DNA from: Verrucomicrobiia bacterium | GTDB lineage: Bacteria > Verrucomicrobiota > Verrucomicrobiia > Opitutales > Cerasicoccaceae | DNA: 64,000 nucleotides | Direction of reading: 5' to 3' | Assembly (NCBI GenBank): GCA_030432235.1 | Contig: JAUIHT010000013.1 | Coordinates: 1 to 64,000 of the forward strand | Part shown: positions 18,930 through 27,797 of the stretch, piece by piece | Layout: each line of letters starts with the position of its first letter | Position numbering within the stretch: the first letter of the stretch is position 1 | The notes under the pieces: model-generated | Seen by the model: the letters and a program-made list of their open reading frames with translations, nothing else | The model's database searches: none | What the model was told of the DNA's origin: nothing | Translations under genes and position numbers: made by a program

Positions 18930-20408
18930 ATGGACTTTAGCAATTTCACCGAAGCCTTTCAACTTCTCGCCGATCCAATGGTATTCCTCTTTTTGATTTG
19001 CGGGGTTTTGCTAGGAGTCATCGTTGGTGCTTTGCCAGGTCTTTCCGCCACACTGGCAGTCGCCCTACTGATCCCATTTACATTCGATCTCTCGCTGATG
19101 CCAGCGCTGGCTATGCTAATCGGTGTTTATGCCGGAGCGGTCTACGGCGGCTCTGTACCGGCTATTCTTTTTCGCACACCAGGGACGCCGGCATCAGCAG
19201 CCACGGTATTTGACGGTTATGCGCTCACACAAAAGGGGGAGTCTCAGCGTGCTCTATCGGTTGCTGCTTTTTTCGCAATGGTGGGTGGTTTGATTGGGAC
19301 AGTCATCCTCATTCTACTCGCACCTCAGATCGCGAACATTGCTTTGCGTTTTGGACCTCCGGAATATTGTGCGCTGGCTCTGTTCGGCCTGAGCATGATC
19401 GTGGCGGTTTCGGGTGAATCCCTTCTCAAAAGTGCCGGGGTGGCTATCTTCGGCCTGCTGCTTGCAACGGTGGGAATGGATCCCATCACCGGCTATCCCC
19501 GGCTTCTTTTCGGTAGTGTGAGCTTGATGGAGGGTATTCCTTTCATTCCTGCACTTATCGGGCTATTCGCCCTGGCCGAGGTGTTTCGGAGCATCGGAAA
19601 TACCGAGCAGATCGCCCAGCGAAGTTCTGGCAAATTCGCCTGGCCGATGCGAAGTGACATGATTCGGGGGAGCTGGACCGGGATTCGGTCCGGCTTAATC
19701 GGCACCGGCGTGGGCAGCACTCCCGGTTCCGGTAGTGACATTGCCGCCTTCATGGCCTACGGGATCGCGAAACAGCGCGCCAAGCCGGGGGATACTTTTG
19801 GGCATGGAGACATCAAGGGAATCGCAGCCCCCGAAGCCGCCAAAACCGGTTCCATATCCGGCTCAATGGTCCCACTGCTTTCCCTCGGGATTCCGGGCGA
19901 TGCAGTGACGGCTGTGCTGATTGGAGCATTTATTCTACATGGCATTCAGCCGGGTCCGCTTCTTTTTGAACAGCATGGTCCACTCGCTTACTCGATTCTC
20001 GCAACGGTTCTTGTCGCCCACATAGTGGTCTTCCTTGTCGCGATTCTGGGAACACGCTTCCTGGTGAGGATTGTGGCCTGTGATCGAAAATTGCTTCTTG
20101 CCAGCATTACCATACTGGCACTCCTGGGTGCCTATGCCCTGCGGAATAACATTGTCGATGTCTGGGTCGCCATAAGCTTCGGAGTCCTGGGCTATATTCT
20201 GGAACATCAACAGTATCCGGTAGCCCCATTGCTGCTTGCACTCATCCTCGGGCCGATGGCGGAGGAAAACTTTCGCCGTTCCCTAATCCTATCCGATGGA
20301 AGCTATCTTGTTTTTCTCACGCATCCGATAAGCGCTATCATTCTGACGCTTTCAGTCCTGTCATTGATCTTTTCGGTGATTCGGCGTCAGAAGCCCAGAA
20401 ATGGCTAA
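18930..20408 (+). CDS. tctA: Tripartite tricarboxylate-type transporter, large membrane subunit
   Basis: About 492 residues and ten or more membrane helices. The motifs GALPGLSATLAVALL and GVYAGAVYGGSVPAIL with repeated PGTPASAATVFDGY are typical of TctA. I set the start at the ATG at 18930, preceded by AAAGGA, rather than an earlier in-frame codon inside tctB. It is the channel subunit for the solute bound by TctC. A variant of the dispersed repeat overlaps its stop. Confidence 0.9.
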   Translation: MDFSNFTEAFQLLADPMVFLFLICGVLLGVIVGALPGLSATLAVALLIPFTFDLSLMPALAMLIGVYAGAVYGGSVPAILFRTPGTPASAATVFDGYALTQKGESQRALSVAAFFAMVGGLIGTVILILLAPQIANIALRFGPPEYCALALFGLSMIVAVSGESLLKSAGVAIFGLLLATVGMDPITGYPRLLFGSVSLMEGIPFIPALIGLFALAEVFRSIGNTEQIAQRSSGKFAWPMRSDMIRGSWTGIRSGLIGTGVGSTPGSGSDIAAFMAYGIAKQRAKPGDTFGHGDIKGIAAPEAAKTGSISGSMVPLLSLGIPGDAVTAVLIGAFILHGIQPGPLLFEQHGPLAYSILATVLVAHIVVFLVAILGTRFLVRIVACDRKLLLASITILALLGAYALRNNIVDVWVAISFGVLGYILEHQQYPVAPLLLALILGPMAEENFRRSLILSDGSYLVFLTHPISAIILTLSVLSLIFSVIRRQKPRNG

Positions 20409-20420
20409 TCGAAATGCTCC
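20405..20420 (+). repeat. Variant TAATCGAAATGCTC repeat
   Basis: CTAATCGAAATGCTCC overlaps the tctA stop. It differs at two or three bases from the copies at 17406 and 60089. Confidence 0.35.
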
Positions 20421-20476
20421 TAAATAAAACAGACTAAAATCCAGGACAATCATTCGCCTGCCCGTGAAAATACGCT

Positions 20477-21130
20477 ATGAAATTACTACCCAATGATCTG
20501 AACGGTTTGCTTGCCGGCCACAGTGTGATTGCCGTGCTTGTCATTGACCAAATAGAGGATGCGGTGCCTCTTGCGGAAACTTTATTGGAAGGCGGAATAA
20601 CCGCGATGGAGCTGACGCTGCGTACGCCGATCGCCTTGGATGCTTTGCATGCCATTCGTGATAATGTTCCGGAGATGCTCGCAGGTGTCGGCACCGTACT
20701 GACTCGCGGGCAGGTGCAGCAGGTGAAATCAGCCGGTGCGGCATTTGCCGTCGCTCCGGGCATGAACCGCAATGTACTTGACGAAGCGGTTAAGCAAAAT
20801 CTGCCGTTTGCTCCAGGGGTAGTCACCCCCTCGGATATCGAATCTGCCTTGGAATTCGATTGTCGTGTGATGAAGTTCTTTCCTGCCGTGCCATCCGGAG
20901 GACTGGGCTATCTGAATAGTATGACTGCTCCTTATAATCACCTTGGCCTGCAGTTCATCCCCCTCGGAGGGCTCAATGAAAATAATGTGCAGGAATGGCT
21001 TGAGAGCCCATTGGTTTGTGCCGTGGGCGGATCATGGATAGCGCCACGCGAGCTCATCCAAGCAAAGGACTGGGCTGAAATCCGGCGGCGTGCCAAAGCG
21101 GTAGGCCTCGCAGACGCAGGAACGAAATAG
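20477..21130 (+). CDS. eda: 2-dehydro-3-deoxy-phosphogluconate (KDPG) aldolase
   Basis: 217 residues, the usual size for class I KDPG/KHG aldolase. MELTLRTPIALDAL carries the catalytic Glu region, GVGTVLTRGQVQ follows, and CRVMKFFPA holds the Schiff-base Lys. It splits KDPG into pyruvate and glyceraldehyde 3-phosphate. With kdgK upstream it completes the lower part of uronate breakdown. It lies 68 bases after tctA and is probably the last gene of the operon. Confidence 0.92.
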   Translation: MKLLPNDLNGLLAGHSVIAVLVIDQIEDAVPLAETLLEGGITAMELTLRTPIALDALHAIRDNVPEMLAGVGTVLTRGQVQQVKSAGAAFAVAPGMNRNVLDEAVKQNLPFAPGVVTPSDIESALEFDCRVMKFFPAVPSGGLGYLNSMTAPYNHLGLQFIPLGGLNENNVQEWLESPLVCAVGGSWIAPRELIQAKDWAEIRRRAKAVGLADAGTK

Positions 21131-21226
21131 CGCTGTCATGGCTGAAATGAGCCCATCGTTAGAATACTTTTGTCTCGTTGATCGCATGATCTGATTACCC
21201 TTTGGGGAGAACTTTGACCCGCGTCA

Positions 21227-21241
21227 TTGGTAACATAACAA
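21227..21241. promoter_or_regulatory. Degenerate TGTTA-type operator before the YidR-like operon
   Basis: TTGGTAACATAACAA keeps the right half (CATAACA) of the palindrome found at 33401 and elsewhere but has a poor left half. It lies 28 bases upstream of the 21269 gene. Confidence 0.3.
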
Positions 21242-21268
21242 GGCAAAGTATTTTGCTAGAATGCAGAT

Positions 21269-22711
21269 ATGCGAATATACGTTGTGAAAAGATTACCAAT
21301 CAATTTGCCACCCTTGTCTCCCGTTAATACCTCAATCCTGATTTCTTTATGTACCTGCGCTGTGTCCGCACTTGTCGGGCAAGAGCGTCAGGTCACTCAC
21401 GCCGAACATGGACACATATTAACTAATGTCGGCTCATGGTCTGCCGACAGCAGGTGGCTGGCATACGATGTCCGCGATGTTCCAGAGAAGTTTACCGGTG
21501 ACCGAATTGAGCGCGTTGACATACTCACCGGTGATACAGAGGTTGTTTATCGTGCCCCGCAAAATTCCAACTGCGGCGTCGTTACCTGGCATCCCAGCGA
21601 CCCCATCCTTATTTTTATTCAAGGCCCGGAAAACCCCACAGACCAATGGTCCTATGGCTTTAGTCGGCGTCGCGGCGTCACCGTCGATTTGCGTCACGCC
21701 ACCGACTCACCGGAACGGGTACGCCCCCTTGATGCCATGAATTACGCACCACCTTTCACCGCTGGTGCACTCCGTGGCGGTTCACACGTACATGTCTTCA
21801 GCCCGGACGGCGAGGCCGTAAGCTTCACCTACGAGGATGAACTGCTCGCACGCCCCGCTCCCGGCATTGAGGATGCCGAGCCCAACCAGCGCAATATCGG
21901 GGTCTCCTTCCGAAGCGGCGGCCCCGTCCACGTAGCCACAAACCACCCGCGTAATCACGACGGTGACTGGTTCAGCGTACTGGCCACACGGACCGTGGCG
22001 CATCCACGTCCCGGCTCGGACGAAATCAGACGCGCATTCGAAGAGGGCTGGGTCGGTAAAAATGGCTACCTGCGCGCCGACGGCACTCGTCAACTAAAGT
22101 CTCTCGCCTTCCAGGGGCGCGTCACCGCGCCCGACGGCCAGGAGCACGACGAGGTTTTTATCGTCGATTTGCCCGAGGATATTTCGGCCCCAAGTCCCGA
22201 CGGCCCCATTACGGGGACTGTGACGCGGTGCCCCTTGCCCCCCGCCGGTGCTGTCCAGCGGCGGCTTACATTCACCTCAGACCGGAAATATCGCGGCATC
22301 CAGGGTCCGCGCCACTGGTTACGATCATCTCCCGACGGTAAAAACATCGCATTCCTCATGCGCGATGATGCCGGAATCGTGCAGATGTGGCTCGTATCAC
22401 CCCTCGGTGGCGAACCTCGTCAACTCACACACATTGCCAGCGGAACAGGCATCGCTTCAACTTTCACCTGGTCACCCGATGGCAGCTCTATCGCCGCCGT
22501 GGTCAACGGCCAGGTTTGTGTGATCGATGCCCAGGACGGCGCCATAAAAACACTAACCCCGACACCAGCAGATGAAGACAACAAACCCCTTGATCTGGCA
22601 TGTGTCTTTTCGCCTGACGGGCAGTACATTGCCTACCAACGCCGTGTGGGTGATTACGCACAAATCTTTATCATACCCGTCTCCTCTTCTTCTCCCGAAC
22701 AAAGCCGGTAA
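21269..22711 (+). CDS. DUF3748 (YidR-like) TolB-type beta-propeller
   Basis: 480 residues. The run HGHILTNVGSWSADSRWLAY, then TGDRIERVDI, and GALRGGSHVHVFSPDG closely follow E. coli YidR and other DUF3748 proteins. Several WSPDG/FSPDG motifs mark TolB/PD40 propeller blades. The N-terminal 35 residues contain a hydrophobic stretch, so it is likely exported. Biochemical role is unknown in the family. It heads a five-gene run with a VCBS propeller, a symporter, a sialidase-fold protein and a fucosidase, which suggests a part in handling glycan fragments. Confidence 0.78.
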   Translation: MRIYVVKRLPINLPPLSPVNTSILISLCTCAVSALVGQERQVTHAEHGHILTNVGSWSADSRWLAYDVRDVPEKFTGDRIERVDILTGDTEVVYRAPQNSNCGVVTWHPSDPILIFIQGPENPTDQWSYGFSRRRGVTVDLRHATDSPERVRPLDAMNYAPPFTAGALRGGSHVHVFSPDGEAVSFTYEDELLARPAPGIEDAEPNQRNIGVSFRSGGPVHVATNHPRNHDGDWFSVLATRTVAHPRPGSDEIRRAFEEGWVGKNGYLRADGTRQLKSLAFQGRVTAPDGQEHDEVFIVDLPEDISAPSPDGPITGTVTRCPLPPAGAVQRRLTFTSDRKYRGIQGPRHWLRSSPDGKNIAFLMRDDAGIVQMWLVSPLGGEPRQLTHIASGTGIASTFTWSPDGSSIAAVVNGQVCVIDAQDGAIKTLTPTPADEDNKPLDLACVFSPDGQYIAYQRRVGDYAQIFIIPVSSSSPEQSR

Positions 22712-22730
22712 AAACTTCAATTCCTTTTCC

Positions 22731-24806
22731 GTGAAATATATTCCCCCGCTTTTTCTCCTACCTCTAATTGCCACCATCCTCCCGCCCAGTACGCAGGCTG
22801 CATCGGAAACCGAGGACGCCTTACCCGAGCAACTCGTCCGCCTTTCCTACAACACGCCTGAGGCCACCGCCGATCTGGGCGTCGGGCTATGGGGCTGGCC
22901 TTTCCCTTTGGACCGTAACGATGACGGCAAAACCGACCTCATCGTTATCTCCGGCTCGTCGCCGTACCGAGGCACCTATTACTTTGAAAATACAGGAGCT
23001 CACGATGCTAACGGCGCAGAAATATTCAAACGCGCAGTTCGCATCGGCAAAGGTCGCAACGACATCACACCATCCTACTTGCCTGACGGCTCAATGCGTG
23101 TGCTCGGTCCCGGCTGGGATTATCCGGATTTTCTCCAAACCGGTGCCGAGCACCGTGTCCGCATTTCCGGCATCGACCCCAAGGCCATTCATCAGACCGC
23201 TGGCCGTATCCGTGGCCAGCAGTACAGTCTCGTAGATTTCGACAGTGACGGCCTGCTTGATCTCGTCGTCGGCATCGGCGACTGGACCGACTACGGGTGG
23301 GACAACGCCTACGATGACAACGGACGCTGGGTCAACGGCCCGCTGCACGGCTATGTTTACATCCTTAAAAATACCGGCACCAACGAAGAACCCGTTTACG
23401 AGGAGCCCATGCGCCTTCAAGCCGATGGCCGGCCGATTGATCTGTACGGCATGCCCTCGCCCGTCTTCGGCGACTTCCGCAACACCGGCAAACTAGATCT
23501 GATCTGTGGCGAGTTCGTGGACGGACTCACTTTCTTTGAAAACGTCGGCACCCGCACCGAGCCGCGCTATGCGCCCGGCCGCCGCCTCAGCTACGATGGT
23601 CGTCCCGTTACCATGCCGCTTCAGATGATCGTCGTTACTGCCTACGACTGGAACAACAACGGCCTCCTTGATTTGATCATCGCGCAAGAAGACGGACGCG
23701 TTGCCCTTCTTGAGAATACCGGGCGCGTTATCACCACCGAGCAGCGCACCACACCCAGCTCTCCCTTCTTTACGCTCAATCTTCCTGAATTCGCACCACC
23801 AAAATTCTTTCGCCAGGAGGCTGACGAAGTGAAGTTCGGTGTACTCACCACGCCCTCCATCATCGACTGGGACGGCGATGGTTGCGCCGACATCGTCACC
23901 GGCAACGCCGCCGGGGAAATAGCTTACATTAAAAACCTGGGTGGTGATCCCACCCAATGGGCAGAGCCTAACATCCTTGTGACTGGCAACAACGAAACGC
24001 CTATCCGCTTTATGGCCGGCTACAATGGTTCCATCCAGGGCCCGGCCGAAGCCAAATGGGGTTACACCAATCTCTCCACTGGCGACTTCGATGGTGACAG
24101 CCTCGCCGATATCGTGGCAAGTGACATCACGGGACGTGTCTACTGGATCAAAAATCTTGGCGGCAACACTCCGGGCAAGCCACCGCACCTCGCCCAGCCT
24201 AAAAAGATTCGCGTATGGTGGGACGGAGCCCCCGCAGAGAAAACCGCCTGGAACTGGTGGAATCCTGAAGATGATGAACTCGTTGTTCAGTGGCGCTGCA
24301 CGCCAGCACTCGTCACCCTGCCCGGCGAATCCGGCCCCGGTCTTGTCACCGTCGATCCCGAAGGCTATCTTACACTCTACCGACTCGAAACGCGCGACGG
24401 CGTGACCCGCGTGCTCCCCGGTGATCGCATCTTTCGCATGCGCGGGCCGTCTTCCTTCGATAGCCACCATCGCCCCACTGGAGAGGAGGACGGCCTTCTT
24501 CGCATGAATTCAGCCGAAGCGGGCCGCAGCGGGCGGCGCACTTTCACCTTCACCGACTGGGACGACGACGGTCGCGTCGACCTTCTCGTCAACAGCAAGA
24601 ACGTCAACTTCCTCAAAAACATTACCGAAAAGCCGGGCGAATTTATCTTCGAAGATCAGGGCCCCATCGACGGCCGGAAGCTCGCTGGTCACAGTACCGC
24701 ACCCGCACTCGGTGACCTCAACGGAGACGGCAACCCCACTCTGCTCATTGGCGCGGAGGACGGATTTTTCTATCACGTCAAGACGTCCGACAATCCCGTT
24801 CAATAA
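22731..24806 (+). CDS. Secreted FG-GAP/VCBS-repeat beta-propeller protein
   Basis: About 691 residues from a GTG at 22731, chosen because it gives a clean signal peptide (LFLLPLIATILPPSTQAAS) 19 bases after the previous stop. At least six calcium-loop motifs of the DxDxDG type are visible, for example DFDSDGLLDLVVG, DWDGDGCADIVTG and DWDDDGRVDLLVN, spaced as in a seven-bladed propeller. Such proteins in verrucomicrobial and planctomycetal glycan clusters are thought to bind polysaccharide or act as lyases of the propeller type; none is proven here. An SSS symporter follows after 33 bases. Confidence 0.75.
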   Translation: MKYIPPLFLLPLIATILPPSTQAASETEDALPEQLVRLSYNTPEATADLGVGLWGWPFPLDRNDDGKTDLIVISGSSPYRGTYYFENTGAHDANGAEIFKRAVRIGKGRNDITPSYLPDGSMRVLGPGWDYPDFLQTGAEHRVRISGIDPKAIHQTAGRIRGQQYSLVDFDSDGLLDLVVGIGDWTDYGWDNAYDDNGRWVNGPLHGYVYILKNTGTNEEPVYEEPMRLQADGRPIDLYGMPSPVFGDFRNTGKLDLICGEFVDGLTFFENVGTRTEPRYAPGRRLSYDGRPVTMPLQMIVVTAYDWNNNGLLDLIIAQEDGRVALLENTGRVITTEQRTTPSSPFFTLNLPEFAPPKFFRQEADEVKFGVLTTPSIIDWDGDGCADIVTGNAAGEIAYIKNLGGDPTQWAEPNILVTGNNETPIRFMAGYNGSIQGPAEAKWGYTNLSTGDFDGDSLADIVASDITGRVYWIKNLGGNTPGKPPHLAQPKKIRVWWDGAPAEKTAWNWWNPEDDELVVQWRCTPALVTLPGESGPGLVTVDPEGYLTLYRLETRDGVTRVLPGDRIFRMRGPSSFDSHHRPTGEEDGLLRMNSAEAGRSGRRTFTFTDWDDDGRVDLLVNSKNVNFLKNITEKPGEFIFEDQGPIDGRKLAGHSTAPALGDLNGDGNPTLLIGAEDGFFYHVKTSDNPVQ

Positions 24807-24839
24807 CTCCCAGCTTTTTCAACCTTAATACCCCGTCCA

Positions 24840-26378
24840 ATGCCAACCCCCTCACATTTCACCGCACTCGATGGCATGGTGCTCGCGATCTACTTCGCGG
24901 TCACCATGGGCATCGGCTTCTTCTTCTGGCGCAAAAGCAAATCCGTGGACGGATTCACGGCTGCAAATCGGAGCCTTCCCGGCTGGCTCACCGGGCTCTC
25001 CATCCTGGGTACCTATGTCAGCAGCATCAGCTTTCTCGCAGTGCCCGGCCGGGCTCTCTCAAGTAACTGGAATGCTTTCGTGTTCAGCATTTCGATACCC
25101 CTCGCCGCCTGGGTAGCCGTGCGCTGGTTCATGCCTTTTTACCGCAAGGGCGGCCACGTTTCCGCTTATGTCCATTTGGAGGAGCGCTTCGGGCCATGGG
25201 CTCGTATTTACACCAGTGCCTGCTACCTGCTCACGCAGTTCGCCCGCATAGGCACCGTCATGTATTTGATGGCCCTGCCGATGAACGTGCTCCTGGGATG
25301 GAATATCCACTGGATAATTCTCGCCACGGGAGTCGCCGTTACCCTCTACACGTTTGTCGGTGGCATCGTCGCGGTCATTTGGAACGACGCCATCCAGACC
25401 GTGGTTCTCATCGTCGGGGCACTGGTCTGTTTCGCTCTCATGATAGTTGCCCTGCCTGGTGGCTTTGGGCAATTCATCGAGGTTGGCTCCCAGCATAATA
25501 AGTTCGACCTGGGATCCTATAGCTTCGATCTAGCCACTCCCACCTTCTGGGTAGTCCTCGCTTATGGCATTGTAATCAACCTCCAGAACTTCGGCATAGA
25601 TCAAAATTACATCCAGCGGTATCATGCCGCATCCTCGGATCGCGAAGCAGCTAAAAGCATATGGCTGGGTGCCCTGCTCTATGTACCTGTATCCGCTATT
25701 TTCTTCCTTATCGGCACAGCCCTATTCGCCTACTACACAGCGGGCCCCGGAGCCCTGCCTGAAGCCTATCAAGGCGAAGCTCAGGCCGACAAGGTCTTTC
25801 CCTATTTCATTGTCACCTCTCTCCCAAGCGGCGTCACCGGCTTACTTATCGCAGCCATATTTGCCGCCGCCATGAGTACCGTCTCCACGAGTCTCAACTC
25901 CTCGGCTACCATTATTTTAAGCGATTACTACAAACGCTACCTCCGTAAGAACTCTGACGAGCACAGCGATATGCGCACGCTCTACATCACAACAATCATC
26001 ATCGGCACGCTTGGCACCTGTATTGCCCTGGCCCTGACCAAAGTCTCTAGTGCCCTTGACGCCTGGTGGCTGCTCGCAGGAATCTTCGGTGGCGGCACCC
26101 TAGGGCTCTTTCTTCTCGGCTTCCTCTCTCGCCGCGCTACCAATCTAACCGCCATCATTGGAGTAACCTGTGGCGTCATCCTGATTGTCTGGATGACGCT
26201 CTCTCCTCGTGCCGGTGACTGGTTCAGCGACACTTTGCGCAACCCGTTCCATAGCTTTCTCATCATCGTCTTTGGCACCGCCACCATCCTGCTTGTCGGC
26301 CTGATCGCAACCAGTTTTCTGAATCCACGCATCACTCACTCCTCCTCAGCCGAAGACTCGAGCTCATCATCCCGCTAA
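24840..26378 (+). CDS. Sodium:solute symporter (SSS family)
   Basis: 512 residues with about 13 membrane helices. The N-terminal pattern MGIGFFFWRKSKSVDGFTAANRSLPGW and GTYVSSISFLAVPGRA are typical of SSS transporters, and GLLIAAIFAAAMSTVSTSLNS is the conserved sodium-site helix. It likely imports a sugar released by the secreted enzymes of the same operon, such as L-fucose or a short oligosaccharide. Substrate cannot be fixed from sequence. Confidence 0.9.
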   Translation: MPTPSHFTALDGMVLAIYFAVTMGIGFFFWRKSKSVDGFTAANRSLPGWLTGLSILGTYVSSISFLAVPGRALSSNWNAFVFSISIPLAAWVAVRWFMPFYRKGGHVSAYVHLEERFGPWARIYTSACYLLTQFARIGTVMYLMALPMNVLLGWNIHWIILATGVAVTLYTFVGGIVAVIWNDAIQTVVLIVGALVCFALMIVALPGGFGQFIEVGSQHNKFDLGSYSFDLATPTFWVVLAYGIVINLQNFGIDQNYIQRYHAASSDREAAKSIWLGALLYVPVSAIFFLIGTALFAYYTAGPGALPEAYQGEAQADKVFPYFIVTSLPSGVTGLLIAAIFAAAMSTVSTSLNSSATIILSDYYKRYLRKNSDEHSDMRTLYITTIIIGTLGTCIALALTKVSSALDAWWLLAGIFGGGTLGLFLLGFLSRRATNLTAIIGVTCGVILIVWMTLSPRAGDWFSDTLRNPFHSFLIIVFGTATILLVGLIATSFLNPRITHSSSAEDSSSSSR

Positions 26379-26403
26379 ATCCATTCATTCTTTTTTTGAT
26401 ACT

Positions 26404-27723
26404 ATGGCTATGACCCAACCTCTGAATCTCATGCGTGCAGTAAGCGTATGCTTATTACTTGGCATTAGCTGCGTCGGCGCCACCCCCATCCGCCCGCTGG
26501 CGCAAGATCACGTCACCGTCTACGAGTCGCCCGACCCTACGACCATTCCGCTTTATAACCCAAGTATCATCAGTCTTGATTCAGGCCGCCTGGTGGCTAC
26601 CTTTTTGATAAGTGGAAGGAGAAATCCAAATATCTCCTCCTACACGCAGATCGTCACATCCGATGACGGTGGCCTAACCTGGCAAAAGCGGGCTGAAAGC
26701 AAAACAGGTCAATCCCGGCTGTTTCAGGTGGGCCAGGATATCTATCTCATTGGCACCTCGATGGGACTTCGCATACAGCGCTCCAGTGACGAAGGCCTTA
26801 CTTGGTCCGAGCCGTCAGTAATCGCCAAGGGCAAATGGCACCAATCCGCTAGTAACTACTGGCTCGCCAACGGAAACATTTACCTAGCTTTGGAAAAACG
26901 AGTCGACCATGACATCGAAAGCTGGCCCGTCGGTGAGCTCTCTCCTATCCTGCTTCGCGCCGACGTTACCGACGATCTCACCAAAGCTGAATCCTGGTCG
27001 TTTTCTCCAGACTTAACTCTCAAGGATGTCATTCCGGGCTACACCGAAAACACCCCCGAGCTCGATTTCGTCGGCATCCCCTTTTTCTCACAAGCCTACC
27101 CTGGCAGCAACGAGATCGCGCCACGCCGCGGCATGTCTCCACTGGGCTGGCTTGAAACCAATGTCGTCCAGATAACGAATCCTGATCACTACTGGTATGA
27201 CCCTGAAGGCAAAACCTTTCATCTGCTGATGCGCGCCCACACCGGAGGCACCGGCTACGCAGCTCTGGCCAAGGTCGTCGAAAACGACGACGGCACGATG
27301 ACCACCTCGTTGGAAACGGTGCCCTCTGGAAAACGCATCCTCTACCTCCCCATGCCCGGCGGGCAAATGCGTTTCCATATTCTCTACGACGAGGAAACCG
27401 AGCTGTATTGGCTGCTCAGTTCACAGGCTACTGACTCCATGACACGCGCCGAAGAGCTGCCAGGTGAGCGATACAACCTGCCGAACAACGAGCGCCACCG
27501 CATGGTTCTGCATTTCTCGAAGAACCTCGTTGACTGGTGCTTCGCCGGAGTTGTCGCCATCGGTGATTCTCCCAAAGAATCCCGCCACTATGCCAGCATG
27601 GCCATCGACGGCGACGACCTCGTCATCCTCTCCCGATCCGGGGATGATCGCGCACGCTCTGCTCACGACGGAAACCTCATCACTTTCCACCGCGTAGAAA
27701 ACTTCCGAGACCTCGTCTATTGA
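26404..27723 (+). CDS. Secreted sialidase-fold (BNR) glycosidase-like protein
   Basis: 439 residues with a signal peptide (cleavage near VGA). BNR/Asp-box motifs SDDGGLTWQ and SSDEGLTWSEP show a six-bladed sialidase propeller. The end HDGNLITFHRVENFR is shared with the N-terminal half of the 34827 protein (HDGNILSFHRLENFR), so the two are paralogs. Sialidase folds serve several exo-glycosidase families; true sialidase activity is not implied. It sits 25 bases after the symporter and 74 before a fucosidase. Confidence 0.75.
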   Translation: MAMTQPLNLMRAVSVCLLLGISCVGATPIRPLAQDHVTVYESPDPTTIPLYNPSIISLDSGRLVATFLISGRRNPNISSYTQIVTSDDGGLTWQKRAESKTGQSRLFQVGQDIYLIGTSMGLRIQRSSDEGLTWSEPSVIAKGKWHQSASNYWLANGNIYLALEKRVDHDIESWPVGELSPILLRADVTDDLTKAESWSFSPDLTLKDVIPGYTENTPELDFVGIPFFSQAYPGSNEIAPRRGMSPLGWLETNVVQITNPDHYWYDPEGKTFHLLMRAHTGGTGYAALAKVVENDDGTMTTSLETVPSGKRILYLPMPGGQMRFHILYDEETELYWLLSSQATDSMTRAEELPGERYNLPNNERHRMVLHFSKNLVDWCFAGVVAIGDSPKESRHYASMAIDGDDLVILSRSGDDRARSAHDGNLITFHRVENFRDLVY

Positions 27724-27797
27724 GCACTGGGCATCATGTATCAACGCAATCGAACAGCTCTTATTCTCCTTCGAATCCCGCAACAATAACCCAGCCT

